From Streptomyces diastatochromogenes (GTDB lineage: Bacteria > Actinomycetota > Actinomycetes > Streptomycetales > Streptomycetaceae): 64,000 nucleotides of DNA. The notes beneath the pieces are model-generated. The model was given only the letters and a program-made list of their open reading frames with translations. It made no database searches and had not been told where the DNA came from. The number at the start of each line of letters is the position of its first letter. Positions within the stretch are counted from its first letter, which is position 1. Made by a program: the position numbers and the translations under genes. The stretch is from NCBI GenBank assembly GCA_026913215.1, contig JAPTYK010000001.1, positions 1,922,001-1,986,000 of the forward strand, written 5' to 3'. Below, piece after piece: positions 9,392 to 19,616 of the stretch.

Positions 9392-10381
9392 GTGCGTGCT
9401 CTTGTCCGTATATCGCCGCGCATGTCCCGTCGTATGCTCGGCACCGCCGTGATGGCCGGAACCCTGGCCCTGGCCCCGCTGTCCGCCCCGGCGGCCAGCC
9501 CGTCGACCACCACGCTGGCCTCGGCCGAGAAGTGCGCGGACGGCGCCACCGCCCTGTCCGGCGCCCGCAAGGCGAAGGGCAGCGCCACCAAGGCCGAGCC
9601 CAACGCCCTCACCGCCGCCCAGGCCAAGGCCATGGACGACGACCTGCAGAAGAAGGTCTCCGCCGCCCGGAAGTCCGGCCGCCTCAGCGCCTCCTCCGCC
9701 ACCGCCGGCGCCACGATCCCCGTCTACTTCCACGTGATCCACAGCGGCACGACGGGCAAGCTCAGCGCCACCGCCATCAACAACCAGATGGCCGTCCTCA
9801 ACGCCGCCTACGCGGGCCAGGGCACCGGCAACGTCAACTCGGGCTTCCAGTTCACCCTGGCCGGCACCGACTACACGGACAACGCCACCTGGTACAACAT
9901 CACCGACGGCACCCAGGCCGAGAAGGACATGAAGACCGCCCTGCGCAAGGGCGGCGCGAACGCCCTGAACATCTACACCGCCAACCTCGGCGGCGGCCTC
10001 CTCGGCTGGGCGACCTTCCCGTCCTCCTACAAGTCCGCTCCGAACATGGACGGCGTCGTCATCCTCGACGCCTCGCTCCCGGGCGGCTCCGCCACCAACT
10101 ACAACCAGGGCGACACCGCCACCCACGAGGTCGGCCACTGGATGGGCCTGTACCACACCTTCCAGGGCGGCTGCACGGGCAACGGCGACTACGTCTCCGA
10201 CACCCCGGCCGAGAAGAGCGCCGCCTTCGAGTGCCCGACCGGCCGTGACACCTGCACCTCCAAGCCCGGTGTGGACCCGATCCACAACTTCATGGACTAC
10301 ACGTACGACTCCTGCATGTACCAGTTCACCGCCGGCCAGGTGGCCCGCATGAACGACGCCTGGGTCGCGTACCGCGGCTGA
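9392..10381 (+). CDS. secreted zinc metalloprotease, pappalysin/M43-like
   Basis: A 329-residue preprotein with an n-region [12 protein letters not shown] and a hydrophobic signal ([18 protein letters not shown]). The catalytic zinc site is [11 protein letters not shown], i.e. His245-Glu246 with ligands His245, His249 and His255 (HExxHxxGxxH). A Met-turn candidate lies in [10 protein letters not shown]. Several Cys residues in the C-terminal half probably form disulfides ([25 protein letters not shown]). The pattern fits M43-type (cytophagalysin/pappalysin-like) enzymes that Streptomyces secrete as endopeptidases. GTG 9392 is chosen because AGGAG (9381-9385) sits six bases upstream and the signal peptide begins there. 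It stands alone and ends in a strong terminator. Confidence 0.9.
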   Translation: MRALVRISPRMSRRMLGTAVMAGTLALAPLSAPAASPSTTTLASAEKCADGATALSGARKAKGSATKAEPNALTAAQAKAMDDDLQKKVSAARKSGRLSASSATAGATIPVYFHVIHSGTTGKLSATAINNQMAVLNAAYAGQGTGNVNSGFQFTLAGTDYTDNATWYNITDGTQAEKDMKTALRKGGANALNIYTANLGGGLLGWATFPSSYKSAPNMDGVVILDASLPGGSATNYNQGDTATHEVGHWMGLYHTFQGGCTGNGDYVSDTPAEKSAAFECPTGRDTCTSKPGVDPIHNFMDYTYDSCMYQFTAGQVARMNDAWVAYRG

Positions 10382-10393
10382 CGGACCGTCCGC

Positions 10394-10440
10394 GCGGAAG
10401 GGTGTGGCCCCGGGGAGTCCCGGGGCCACACCCTTTCCGC
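10394..10440. terminator. hairpin between metalloprotease and hydrolase genes
   Basis: GGGTGTGGCCCCGGG (10400-10414) pairs perfectly with CCCGGGGCCACACCC (10419-10433); the stem extends outward with GCGGAA/TTCCGC and a one-base bulge. It lies between convergent genes and can serve both. Confidence 0.8.
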
Positions 10441-10459
10441 GCTCGCGCGCCCGTACGTC

Positions 10460-11029
10460 CTACAGGCCGTCGATGAAGGACAGCGCGACCGACCAGGTCC
10501 GCTCCGCCGCCTCCGCGTCGTAGTCCGGCAGCTCCGGATCCGTGTAGATGTGCCCCGCGCCCCGGTAGCGGTAGATCTCCACGTCCGCCCCGGCCCTGCG
10601 CATCTGGAGGTACCAGGAGGACAGCCAGTCGTCCGTCTCGAAGGGGTCCGGCTCGGCCACGTGCAGCTGGACCGGCAGCTCGTCCACCGAGGCGGACTCC
10701 GCGAGGTCCGAGGTGCCGTGGAGCAGCAGCAGCCCGCGCGCCTTCTCGTCGCCGAGCGCCAGGGTCTGCGCGATCGAGGCCCCGAGCGAGAGGCCCATGT
10801 AGACCAGGCCCCGCTCGGAGTACGGCGCGGCGGCCAGGACCGCCCGCTTCAGCAGCTCGTCCTTGCCGATCTCGTCCCGGAGCGCCACGCCCTCCTCGAC
10901 GGTCCCGACCGTCCGGCCGTCGTAGAGGTCCGGGGTCCAGACCTGGTGCCCGGCGGCCCGGAGCCGCTCGGCGGCCGCCTCGACGGAAGGAGTCAGCCCG
11001 TAGGCCGAGTGGAAGAGCATGATGTCCAT
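10460..11029 (-). CDS. dienelactone hydrolase family protein
   Basis: An alpha/beta hydrolase of about 189 residues starting MDIMLFHSAYGLTPSVEAAA. The nucleophile elbow is GLSLGAS (Ser in a GxSxG context) and the likely catalytic His is in GAGHIYTDP; an acidic residue in VAEPDPFETDD probably completes the triad. Canonical dienelactone hydrolases use Cys, so Ser at the elbow suggests another ester substrate. An alternative ATG nine bases upstream (11038) gives MGRMDIM; GGGG just ahead of 11029 favours the shorter form. The gene follows the antiporter on the same strand (52 bp gap) and may be cotranscribed with it. Cytoplasmic; substrate unknown. Confidence 0.8.
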   Translation of the reverse strand: MDIMLFHSAYGLTPSVEAAAERLRAAGHQVWTPDLYDGRTVGTVEEGVALRDEIGKDELLKRAVLAAAPYSERGLVYMGLSLGASIAQTLALGDEKARGLLLLHGTSDLAESASVDELPVQLHVAEPDPFETDDWLSSWYLQMRRAGADVEIYRYRGAGHIYTDPELPDYDAEAAERTWSVALSFIDGL

Positions 11030-11081
11030 GCGCCCCATCCTGCCACCCGGCGCCGACAGGACCGGGCAGGCCCCGGAGGCG

Positions 11082-12663
11082 TCAGCGCATGCTCCGCACG
11101 TCCAGCTGGCGCAGCACCCGGTCCACCACCTCGGGATCGGCGCCCGGCTCGCTGCGGGCCGCGAGGACCTCGTGCCGGGCGGCCGACATCAGCTCCCGCT
11201 GGATCCGCTGCACCGCCTTGAACCGCTTGCTCCGCTCCAGGAACGCGGCCCGCCGCTCGTCGTCCACCATGTCCGGGCTGATCCGCGCCCCGATGTCGTA
11301 CGCCCCGCGCAGCAGCCGCTCCTGGACCTCCTCGGGCAGCTCCTCGACCTCCTCGATCTCCTTGAGCCGGCGCTTGGCCGCCTTCGCCGCGCGGATCGCG
11401 AGCTCCCGCTCTAGGGCGCGCTCGGCGGCCGCGTCGGCCCGCACCCCGAGCCGCTTGACCAGCCAGGGCAGGGTGAGGCCCTGCACGACGAGGGTGGCGA
11501 TGATCACGCAGAAGGCGATGAAGACGATCTCGTCCCGGCCGGGAAGGGGAGCCGTCGTCGGTGGTGAGCAGGATGGCCAGGGCGAGCGCCACCGAGGCCA
11601 CCCTCGCATCCCCGCCCACCACATGACGACGGTCTCCCGCCAGCTCATCGGGATCTCCTCGTCGACGTCCCGGAGCGTGTGCAGCCGCTTGGCCAGCCAG
11701 GTGGCGGGGAGCAGCCACAGCAGCCGGACGACGACCACCACGCCGACCACGGCGGCGCCCCAGCCGAGCATCCGCCAGCCGCGTCCCTCCGCGACCCCGA
11801 AGACGTGGATGAGCTCCAGGCCGATGAGGCCGAAGGCGATGCCGGTGACGAGGGTGTCGACGATCTGCCAGAAGGTCTGTCCGGCGAGCCGGCCCATGAC
11901 GTCGTCGGCGTCGACCGCGTGCTCGGCCAGGAAGAGGGCGGTGAGCAGGACGGCGAGGACGCCGGAGCCGTGCAGCTCCTCGGCGAGGACGTAGCTCACG
12001 AAGGGGACGAGGAGGGTGAGGCCGGTCTGCAGGGTGACGTCGCCGAGGAATCCGATGAGCTTGTTGGAGAGCCAGCCGAGGGCCAGGCCGACGAGCACGG
12101 CGACCACCGCGGACAGCACGAACGCGCCGAGCGCCTCGGGCCAGGAGAAGGAGCCGCTGACGGCGGCGGCGATCGCCACGTGGTAGAGCACGATCGCGGT
12201 GACGTCGTTGAAGAGGCCCTCGCCCTCCAGGATCGACACGAGCCGCCGGGCAGCCCCAGCGAACCGGCCACGGCGGTGGCGGCGACCGGGTCCGGCGGCG
12301 CCACGAGCGCGCCGAGCGCCAGGGCGGCCGCCAGCGGGAGGCCGGGCACGAGGAGTGCGCGACCGCGCCGACGGCGGCCGTGGTGACGAAGACCAGGGCG
12401 ACGGCGAGCAGGAAGATCGGCCGCCTGTTGGCCGCGAACTGCCGCCAGGAGGTCCGCTGCACGGAGGCGTACAGGAGCGGCGGCAGCACCAGCGGGAGGA
12501 TGAACTCCGGCGGGATGTCGACGTTCGGCACGAAGGGCAGGAAGGCCAGCACGATCCCGACGAGGGTCATCAGGACGGGCGCGGGCAGTCCGAGCCTCTC
12601 ACCCAGGGGCACGGTGAGCAGGGCGCCGAGGAGCAGCAGGAAGAGCAGGGCCAATTGATCCAC
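11082..12663 (-). CDS. Na+/H+ antiporter, CPA1/NhaP type (about 5 missing bases)
   Basis: Repaired length is about 528 residues. The N-terminal membrane half reads MDQLALLFLLLLGALLTVPL, GIVLAFLPFVP, then LALGALVAPPDPVAATAVAG, which holds the paired-acid region typical of CPA1 exchangers; the next membrane block begins SILEGEGLFNDVTAIV, where the ND pair is the conserved transport site. About ten more TM segments follow, then a long charged cytoplasmic tail (ERELAIRAAKAAKRRLKEIEEVEE). The frame breaks near 12358, 12247, 11605 and 11550 (two bases at the last). Start is GTG 12663. It probably extrudes Na+ or K+ in exchange for protons. The tail is long for the family and may be regulatory. Confidence 0.8.
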
Positions 12664-12755
12664 GGCCCCACCCTGTCACGTACGTCCGTTTTGAAGGCAA
12701 TCGCCCCCTGCGGAACGCCGTGCGGCGCGCGAGGCGGTCGCTCCCGCCGGACGTC

Positions 12756-13222
12756 CTACAGCGCGCGCCTCATGGCCCGGTGCGGGATGCCCGCGTCCGG
12801 GAACTCCGGGCCGTACGCCTCGTAGCCGAGCCGCTCGTAGAAGCCCAGCGCCCGGGTCTGCGCGTGCAGGTCGACGGCGCTCAGACCGCGCTCCCGCGCC
12901 GCGTCCTCGACGGCCCGCACGAGCGCCGCGCCGACCCCGAGGCCGCGCGCGGCCTTGGCGACGGCGAGCCGGCCGAGGAGCCCACCGAGGCGTCCCCACC
13001 GGTCCTGCCGGCCGCGTCCGCCCCGTGCAGCAGGCGTCCGGTGCCCAGCGGCAGTCCGTCCGCGCGCACGGCCAGGACGTGCACCGCGGTGGCGTCGTAC
13101 GTGTCGTACTCCAGCTCCTCCGGAACGCCCTGCTCCTCGACGAAGACCTCGCGGCGCACCGCGAAGCAGGCCTCCCGGTCCCCGTCCCCGGCCGCCTCGC
13201 GGACGGCGTAGGCCTCGCTCAC
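12756..13222 (-). CDS. GNAT family N-acetyltransferase (1 frameshift)
   Basis: About 155 residues after restoring one base near 12985. The first part reads [39 protein letters not shown], the second [30 protein letters not shown], which is the acetyl-CoA pyrophosphate-binding segment (R/Q-x-x-G-x-G/A). The order VRxEVFVxEQxVP resembles the ElaA/YkwB-like subgroup. Its GTG start overlaps the rluD stop codon (GTGA at 13219-13222), so the two are translationally coupled. The substrate cannot be told from sequence. Confidence 0.78.
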
Positions 13223-14160
13223 CGGCTCTCCGAGGCGATCCGGTCGAGGGCCTTCTGCAGGTCCGCGGGGTAGGTGCTGGCGAACTCGACCCAGGACCCG
13301 TCGCCCGGGTGCTCGAAGCCGAGGCGGACGGCGTGCAGCCACTGCCGGGTCAGGCCGAGGCGCTTGGCGAGCGTCGGGTCGGCGCCGTAGGTGAGGTCGC
13401 CGACGCAGGGGTGGCGGTGGGCGGACATGTGCACCCGGATCTGGTGGGTGCGGCCCGTCTCCAGCTTGATGTCGAGCAGCGAGGCCGAGCGGTACGCCTC
13501 GATGAGGTCGTAGTGCGTGACCGAGGGCTTGCCCTCGGCGGTGACCGCCCACTTGTAGTCGTGGTTCGGGTGCCGGCCGATCGGCGCGTCGATGGTGCCG
13601 CTCATCGGGTCCGGGTGGCCCTGGACCAGCGCGTGGTAGCGCTTGTCGACCGTGCGCTCCTTGAACTGGCGCTTGAGCGAGGTGTACGCGTACTCCGACT
13701 TGGCGACCACCATCAGACCGGAGGTGCCGACGTCGAGGCGGTGCACGATGCCCTGGCGCTCGGCGGCGCCGGAGGTCGAGATGCGGTACCCGGCGGCGGC
13801 GAGGCCGCCGATGACCGTGGTGCCGGTCCAGCCGGGGCTGGGGTGCGCGGCGACGCCGATCGGCTTCATGATCACGACGATGTCGTCGTCGTCGTGGACG
13901 ATCTCCATGCCCTCGACGGGCTCGGCGACGATCTGCACCGGGGCGGGCGCGCCCGGCATCTCGACCTCGAGCCACGCGCCGCCGCTGACCCGCTCGGACT
14001 TGCCGACGACCGCGCCGTCGACCTGGACCTTCCCTGCGGCGGCCAGCTCGGCCGCCTTCGTACGGGAGAACCCGAACATTCGGGCGATGGCGGCGTCGAC
14101 GCGCTCGCCCTCCAGGCCATCGGGAACGGGCAGCGTGCGGATCTCGGGACTCGTGCTCAC
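13219..14160 (-). CDS. rluD: 23S rRNA pseudouridine synthase, RluD/RluA family
   Basis: An intact 313-residue enzyme with an N-terminal S4 RNA-binding domain (about residues 15-75; [21 protein letters not shown]) and a RluA-type catalytic domain. The signature HRLDVGTSG puts the catalytic Asp at residue 143; [12 protein letters not shown] and [10 protein letters not shown] follow. In bacteria this family makes pseudouridines in helix 69 of 23S rRNA and related sites, but the exact specificity is inferred. It lies directly downstream of lspA (44-bp gap), the usual order in actinobacteria, and overlaps the GNAT gene. Confidence 0.92.
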   Translation of the reverse strand: MSTSPEIRTLPVPDGLEGERVDAAIARMFGFSRTKAAELAAAGKVQVDGAVVGKSERVSGGAWLEVEMPGAPAPVQIVAEPVEGMEIVHDDDDIVVIMKPIGVAAHPSPGWTGTTVIGGLAAAGYRISTSGAAERQGIVHRLDVGTSGLMVVAKSEYAYTSLKRQFKERTVDKRYHALVQGHPDPMSGTIDAPIGRHPNHDYKWAVTAEGKPSVTHYDLIEAYRSASLLDIKLETGRTHQIRVHMSAHRHPCVGDLTYGADPTLAKRLGLTRQWLHAVRLGFEHPGDGSWVEFASTYPADLQKALDRIASESR

Positions 14161-14203
14161 CCGTCGAGTATGCCTTGTGCCGGGAGTGCTCGGTCCTGCG
14201 TGC

Positions 14204-14824
14204 TCAGTCCTTGTGGACGGTGCCGTCGGGGTCCAGGCCCCGGAACGACAGGATGACGATCAGGATGCCGCCGCAGACGATCGCCGAGTCGGCGAGGTTG
14301 AAGACGGCGAAGTGCGCGGGGGCGATGAAGTCCACGACCGCGCCCTCGAAGACGCCCGGCGAGCGGAAGATCCGGTCCGTGAGGTTGCCGAGCGCCCCGC
14401 CGAGCAGCAGGCCCAGCGCGATCGCCCAGGGCAGGCTGTAGAGCTTCCGCGCCAGCCGGATGATCACGACGATCACGGCGGCCGCGATGCAGGTGAAGAT
14501 GATCGTGAAGGCCTCGCCCATGCCGAAGGCGGCGCCCGGGTTCCGGATGGCGTCGAGCCGCAGCAGGTCGCCGACCAGCTCGATCGGCTCGTGGCCCTCC
14601 AGCTTGGCGACCACCAGCATCTTGCTGCCGAGGTCGAGCAGGTAGGCGAGCACGGCCACGACGAAGAGGGCGACGATCTTGCGCCTGCCCTTCGGCCGCT
14701 CCTCGGAAGCGGCCGTGCCCTCGGAAGCGGCCGTGCCCTCGGGAGCGTCCGTGCCCTCGGGGGCGGCCGTCTCGTCGGCCCCTGCTGAATCCGGCGTACC
14801 GATGATGCGCTCCGCCTCTGCCAC
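14204..14824 (-). CDS. lspA: lipoprotein signal peptidase (signal peptidase II)
   Basis: A 206-residue aspartic membrane protease that cleaves prolipoproteins. Four TM segments ([19 protein letters not shown], an internal helix, [35 protein letters not shown]). The catalytic pair is Asp150 in GNLTDRIF and Asp179 in [20 protein letters not shown] is also conserved. Start GTG 14824 is preferred (GAGGG about ten bases upstream); an upstream in-frame start would add a tail that overlaps the dksA-like gene. The first 50 residues are an acidic, low-complexity extension rich in EGTAAS repeats, encoded by an 18-bp tandem repeat. It is in the usual cluster with rluD and the dksA-like gene. Confidence 0.92.
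   Translation of the reverse strand: MAEAERIIGTPDSAGADETAAPEGTDAPEGTAASEGTAASEERPKGRRKIVALFVVAVLAYLLDLGSKMLVVAKLEGHEPIELVGDLLRLDAIRNPGAAFGMGEAFTIIFTCIAAAVIVVIIRLARKLYSLPWAIALGLLLGGALGNLTDRIFRSPGVFEGAVVDFIAPAHFAVFNLADSAIVCGGILIVILSFRGLDPDGTVHKD
14703..14774. repeat. 18-bp tandem repeat inside lspA
   Basis: Four tandem units at 14703-14720, 14721-14738, 14739-14756 and 14757-14774. The first two are identical (TCGGAAGCGGCCGTGCCC) and the others differ at a few positions. They encode the EGTAAS-like repeat in the N-terminal extension of LspA. In-frame copy number could vary between strains. Confidence 0.8.
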
Positions 14825-14904
14825 GTGAGTGAGTCCCTCGACCTCGATGCCTGACCGTGCCCCGAGCGTACGGCACAGGCGTACGAGACCGGCAGCCGAG
14901 ATCG

Positions 14905-15791
14905 TCAGCCGCGCCGCTCCTGCCGCTGTTTGTCCTCGACGCAGAGCGTGGCCCGCGGGAAGGCCTGCATCCGCGCCTTGCCGATCGGCTTCCCGCACAC
15001 CTCGCAGAGGCCGTACGTGCCCGCGTCGAGCCGTTCCAGGGCGTGCTCGGTCTGCTCCAGCATCTCCCGGGCGTTCGCCGCGAGGGCCAGCTCGTGCTCG
15101 CGCGTGATGTTCTTGGTGCCGGTGTCGGCCTGGTCGTCCCCGGCGCCGTCGCCGGAGTCCCGCATCAGACCGGTCAGCTCCTCCTGGGAGTGGACCAGCT
15201 CGCTGCGCAGCCGCAGCACCTCCGATTCGAGGACGTCACGGGCCTCGGCGACCTCCGCCGGCGTCCACGGGTCCTCGCCGGGACGCACCGCGAGCTCGCC
15301 GGCCCGCGCCGGGGCACCGCCGCCTCGTCCCCGACGGTCGTGACGCCACCCGTGGTCTTCTTCGCTGCCACCGTCCTGGCTCCTGTCTGCTTCTTCGCGG
15401 CGGGCGCCTTCCGGGCGGCCGCCTTCTTCGCCACGGCCTTCTTGGCCGGCGTCTTCAGGGCGGGGACGCCGTCGGCGGAATCCGCGGCACCGGCCTCCTC
15501 CAGGGCCTCGTCGGCGGAGACCGCCGCGCCGGCCTTCCTCGCGGCGGCGTCCTTCGGGGCCGCGGCCTCGGAGGACGCCTTCCGGGCCGCGGTCCTCCCG
15601 GCGGGCGCCTTCTCCGCGCCGGCCTTCTCGGCGACCGTCTTCCGGGGCTGCGCCTTCTTCGCGCTCCGCCGCCCGTCGGCCGTCGACTTCTTGCCGGCCA
15701 CGTCCTTGACGGCCACGTCCTCGGCGACCCCGGTCGCGCCGTCGGAACCGGCGACCGAGGTCTTCTTCGCGGCGGTCTTCTTCGCCACCAT
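14905..15791 (-). CDS. TraR/DksA-type zinc-finger protein with histone H1-like N-terminus (1 frameshift)
   Basis: About 295 residues after one base is restored near 15320. The first half ([15 protein letters not shown]...) is Lys/Ala/Pro rich with AAKK and AKKA repeats like histone H1 tails, so it probably binds DNA or RNA. The second half is a DksA-like coiled coil ([17 protein letters not shown]) and zinc finger: [18 protein letters not shown] then ATLCVED. Only three of the usual four Cys are present; the last is Asp. DksA family proteins act in the RNA polymerase secondary channel; whether this protein does is unknown. ATG 15791 has AAGGGG seven bases upstream. It is the first gene of the dksA-like - lspA - rluD - GNAT run. 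Confidence 0.82.
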
Positions 15792-16031
15792 GTCGCGGCC
15801 CCTTCACATTTTGTGATCTTGCTCGCGAATCGTGCTGGGACGATAAATCGGCCCAAGGCCCGCGGCAACGGGGCACGCCGCCGTTCCCACCCGCCCCCGC
15901 TCCCCACGGGGCGGGCCTGCCTCCGTTGTGCCCAGCTCCCCGCCCGGTTATCCGTCCCGCCCCTCCCCCACATGGGCGCACGCGAAGTCCGGCACGGCCC
16001 GTATGGCCATTCGGGTCACGGGAAAACCGGT
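15792..16031. other. intergenic region without a recognisable gene
   Basis: Divergent spacer between the dksA-like gene (minus) and the ileS leader (plus). It is GC-rich with C/G runs and should hold the dksA-like promoter. I see no convincing ORF or RNA here. Confidence 0.5.
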
Positions 16032-16060
16032 CTGCCGTCACCCCCGGGGGCCCTTACACT
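16032..16060 (+). promoter_or_regulatory. candidate promoter of the ileS leader
   Basis: A -10-like TACACT (16055-16060) lies 17 bp after CTGCCG (16032-16037), a weak -35 match. Transcription would start just before the T-box leader. Confidence 0.3.
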
Positions 16061-16061
16061 G

Positions 16062-16330
16062 GCGGGAGCGAAAGGCTTGGATGGGGACGAGTAGCGTCGC
16101 AAGCAGCCATGAGCGACCCGGGGACGGTGAGAGCCCGGGGCGAGCCCGATGTGAAGCATCACCCCGGAGCCGTCGGAAGAAAGCCGCGTGACAGCGCGGT
16201 GACTAGACCCGGCGTCGCGACCCCAATGAGGGGGCTCAGGGCGTCCGCGCCCGGGGCCAAGGAGGGTGGTACCGCGGGAGCAGCGCTCTCGTCCCTCCGG
16301 ACGGAAACGTGGCACATCCGCCGGAGGAAG
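16062..16330 (+). promoter_or_regulatory. T-box riboswitch (translational type) of ileS
   Basis: A leader of about 270 nt that carries the T-box core GGGTGGTACCGCGG (16264-16277). TGGT (16267-16270) can pair with the free NCCA end of uncharged tRNA-Ile. A plausible isoleucine specifier ATC lies at 16158-16160. Two exclusive pairings are visible: GAGGG (16262-16266) with CCCTC (16293-16297), the antisequestrator; or CCTCCGG (16294-16300) with CCGGAGG (16321-16327), which buries the ileS ribosome site. This is the translation-controlling arrangement known for actinobacterial ileS leaders. The 5' boundary is approximate. Confidence 0.9.
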
Positions 16331-16334
16331 ATCG

Positions 16335-19300
16335 ATGTCTTCGCAGTACCGCCAGGTACCCGCCCAGGTAGACCTGTCCGCCCTCGAGCACGCCGTGCTC
16401 GACTTCTGGCGCGACAACAAGGTCTTCGCCAAGACCCTGGAGCAGTCCGAGGGACGCCCCGAGTGGGTGTTCTACGAGGGTCCGCCCACCGCCAACGGCA
16501 TGCCCGGTGCCCACCACATCGAGGCCCGCGTCTTCAAGGACGTGTTCCCCCGCTTCCGGACCATGCGCGGCTACCACGTCGCCCGCAAGGCCGGCTGGGA
16601 CTGCCACGGCCTGCCGGTCGAGCTCGCCGTCGAGAAGGAGCTCGGCTTCTCCGGCAAGAAGGACATCGAGGCGTACGGCATCGCCGAGTTCAACGAGAAG
16701 TGCCGCGAGTCCGTGACCCGGCACACCGACGCCTTCGCCGAGCTCACGACCCGCATGGGCTACTGGGTCGACCTCGACGACGCGTACCGGACCATGGACC
16801 CCTCGTACATCGAGTCGGTCTGGTGGTCGCTCAAGCAGATCTTCGAGAAGGACCTGCTGGTCCAGGACCACCGCGTCGCCCCCTGGTGCCCCCGCTGCGG
16901 CACCGGCCTCTCCGACCACGAGCTGGCCCAGGGCTACGAGACGGTCGTCGACCCCTCCGTCTACGTGCGCTTCCCGCTCACGTCCGGCCCGCTCGCGGGC
17001 AAGGCGGCGCTCCTGGTCTGGACGACGACCCCGTGGACCCTGGTGTCCAACACGGCGGTCGCCGCGCACCCCGAGGTGACCTACGTGGTCGCCACCGACG
17101 GCGACGAGCGCGTCGTCGTCGCCCAGCCGCTGGTCGAGAAGGCCCTCGGCGAGGGCTGGGTCACCACGGGCGAGTCCTTCACGGGCGCCGAGATGGAGCG
17201 CTGGACGTACCAGCGCCCCTTCGAGCTGGTGGAGTTCCCGGCCGAGGCGCACTACGTCGTCAACGCCGAGTACGTCACCACCGAGGACGGCACGGGTCTG
17301 GTCCACCAGTCCCCCGCCTTCGGTGAGGACGACCTCAAGGTCTGCAAGGCGTACGGCCTGCCGGTCGTCAACCCGGTCCGCCCCGACGGCACCTTCGAGG
17401 AGGACGTCCCGCTGGTCGGCGGCGTCTTCTTCAAGAAGGCCGACGAGGCGCTGACCGCCGACCTGGACGCGCGCGGCCTGCTCTTCAAGCACATCGCGTA
17501 CGAGCACAGCTACCCGCACTGCTGGCGCTGCCACACGGCGCTGCTGTACTACGCGCAGCCGTCCTGGTACATCCGTACGACCGCGGTCAAGGACCGCATG
17601 CTCGCGGAGAACGAGCGGACGAACTGGTTCCCGGAGTCGGTCAAGCACGGCCGCTTCGGCGACTGGCTGACGAACAACGTCGACTGGGCGCTCTCCCGCA
17701 ACCGCTACTGGGGCACCCCGCTGCCGATCTGGCGCTGCGAGGACGACCACCTGACCTGCGTGGGCTCGCGCGCGGAGCTCACCGAGCTGACGGGCACCGA
17801 CCAGTCGGAGCTCGACCCGCACCGCCCGTTCATCGACGCGGTCACCTTCCCGTGCCCCACCTGCTCGAAGACCGCCACCCGCGTGCCGGAGGTCATCGAC
17901 GCCTGGTACGACTCGGGCTCCATGCCGTTCGCGCAGTACGGCTACCCGTACCAGAACAAGGAGCTGTTCGAGAGCCGCTACCCGGCGCAGTTCATCTCCG
18001 AGGCCATCGACCAGACCCGCGGCTGGTTCTACACGCTGATGGCGGTCGGCACCCTCGTCTTCGACAAGTCGTCCTACGAGAACGTGGTCTGCCTGGGCCA
18101 CATCCTCGCCGAGGACGGCCGGAAGATGTCCAAGCACCTGGGCAACATCCTCCAGCCGATCCCGCTGATGGACCAGCACGGCGCCGACGCGGTCCGCTGG
18201 TTCATGGCGGCCGGCGGCTCCCCGTGGGCGGCGCGCCGCGTCGGCCACGGCACGATCCAGGAGGTCGTCCGCAAGACCCTCCTCACGTACTGGAACACGG
18301 TCGCCTTCCAGGCGCTGTACGCCCGGACGTCCGGCTGGGCGCCGAGCGCGGCGGACCCGGCGCCGCCGAGCGCACGGTCCTCGACCGCTGGCTGCTCTCC
18401 GAGCTGAACACGCTGGTCGCCGAGACGACCGAGGCGATGGAGTCGTACGACACCCAGCGCACCGGCAAGCTCGTCTCGGCCTTCGTCGACGACCTCTCCA
18501 ACTGGTACGTGCGCCGCTCGCGCCGCCGCTTCTGGCAGGGCGACGCCTCCGCGCTCCGCACGCTCCACGACGTCATCGAGACGGTCACCCGCCTGATGGC
18601 CCCGCTGACCCCGTTCATCACCGAGCGGGTCTGGCAGGACCTGGTGGTGCCCGTCACGCCGGACGCCCCGGAGTCGGTCCACCTCTCCACCTGGCCGGAG
18701 GCCGACGCCTCCCTGATCGACGGCACGCTCTCGGAGCAGATGCTCCTGGTGCGCCGCCTGGTCGAGCTGGGCCGGGCGACGCGGGCGGAGTCGGGCGTGA
18801 AGACCCGTCAGCCGCTGTCCCGCGCGCTGGTCGCGGCGGCGGGCTTCCCGGCCCTGTCCCCGGAGCTCCAGGCGCAGATCACGGAGGAGCTGAACGTCTC
18901 CTCCCTGGCCTCCCTCTCCGAGGTCGGCGGTTCGCTCGTCGACACGACGGCCAAGGCGAACTTCCGCGCGCTCGGCAAGCGCTTCGGCAAGGGCGTCCAG
19001 GACGTGGCGAAGGCGGTGGCCGCGGCCGACGCGGCGGCCCTCTCGCTGGCCCTCCGCTCCGGCGAGGCGGCCCTCGTGGTGAACGGCGAGGAGATCACCG
19101 TCACCCCCGAGGAGATCATCATCACGGAGACCCCCCGCGAGGGCTGGTCGGTGGCCTCCGACTCCGGCGCCACGGTCGCCCTCGACCTGGAGATCACCCG
19201 GAGCTCCGCCGCGCGGGCCTGGCCCGTGACGCGATCCGCCTCATCCAGGAGGCCCGCAAGAACAGCGGCCTCGACGTCGCGGACCGCATCGCGCCCGCTG

Positions 19301-19465
19301 GACCTCCTCCTCCCGGAGACCACGGAGGCCCTCACGGCCCACGCGGACCTCATCGCGGACGAGGTCCTCGCGACGGACTACGCCTCCGGCGAAGCCGACG
19401 CCGCCTACGGCCCCGCCTTCGAGGACGAGGGCCTCGCCCTCACCTTCCGCCTCCGCAAGGCGTAA
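16335..19465 (+). CDS. ileS: isoleucyl-tRNA synthetase (about 4 missing bases)
   Basis: Class I synthetase of about 1044 residues that charges tRNA-Ile. The start is ATG 16335, whose GGAGGA site lies in the T-box sequestrator. Motifs: the HIGH counterpart GAHH in PPTANGMPGAHHIEARVF, editing-domain elements (VWTTTPWTLVSNTAVA), GWFYTLMAVGTL, and KMSKH in EDGRKMSKHLGN. The long form with this HIGH variant fits the IleS2 (eukaryote-like) type, which as a class resists mupirocin. One C is missing near 18362 (GCGCC before GCCGAG), one near 19200 (before CGGAGCTC) and two near 19290, after which the C-terminus ALTAHADLIADEVLATDY reads to TAA. As an essential gene it cannot really be broken, so this is strong evidence for sequence error. 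Confidence 0.95.
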
Positions 19466-19472
19466 GCCCTCC

Positions 19473-19508
19473 CGAAGGGCCCGGCACCGTATCGGTGCCG
19501 GGCCTTCG
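19473..19508 (+). terminator. hairpin after ileS
   Basis: GCCCGGCACCG (19479-19489) pairs with CGGTGCCGGGC (19493-19503) around TAT; flanking CGAAG/CTTCG extends the stem. It starts eight bases after the ileS stop codon. Confidence 0.75.
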
Positions 19509-19537
19509 GCGTACCCGTACCCACGGCCGGGTACGCC

Positions 19538-19571
19538 GAAGGGCCGGTTCCCCAGGGGGAACCGGCCCTTC
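19538..19571. terminator. second hairpin between ileS and divIVA
   Basis: GAAGGGCCGGTTCCCC (19538-19553) pairs perfectly with GGGGAACCGGCCCTTC (19556-19571), a 16-bp stem with a two-base loop. Placed between convergent genes it probably ends divIVA transcripts too. Confidence 0.7.
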
Positions 19572-19616
19572 AAGACTGCCGACGGCTACGTGCTCAGCAC
19601 GTGTGAGCCCGCCGCG

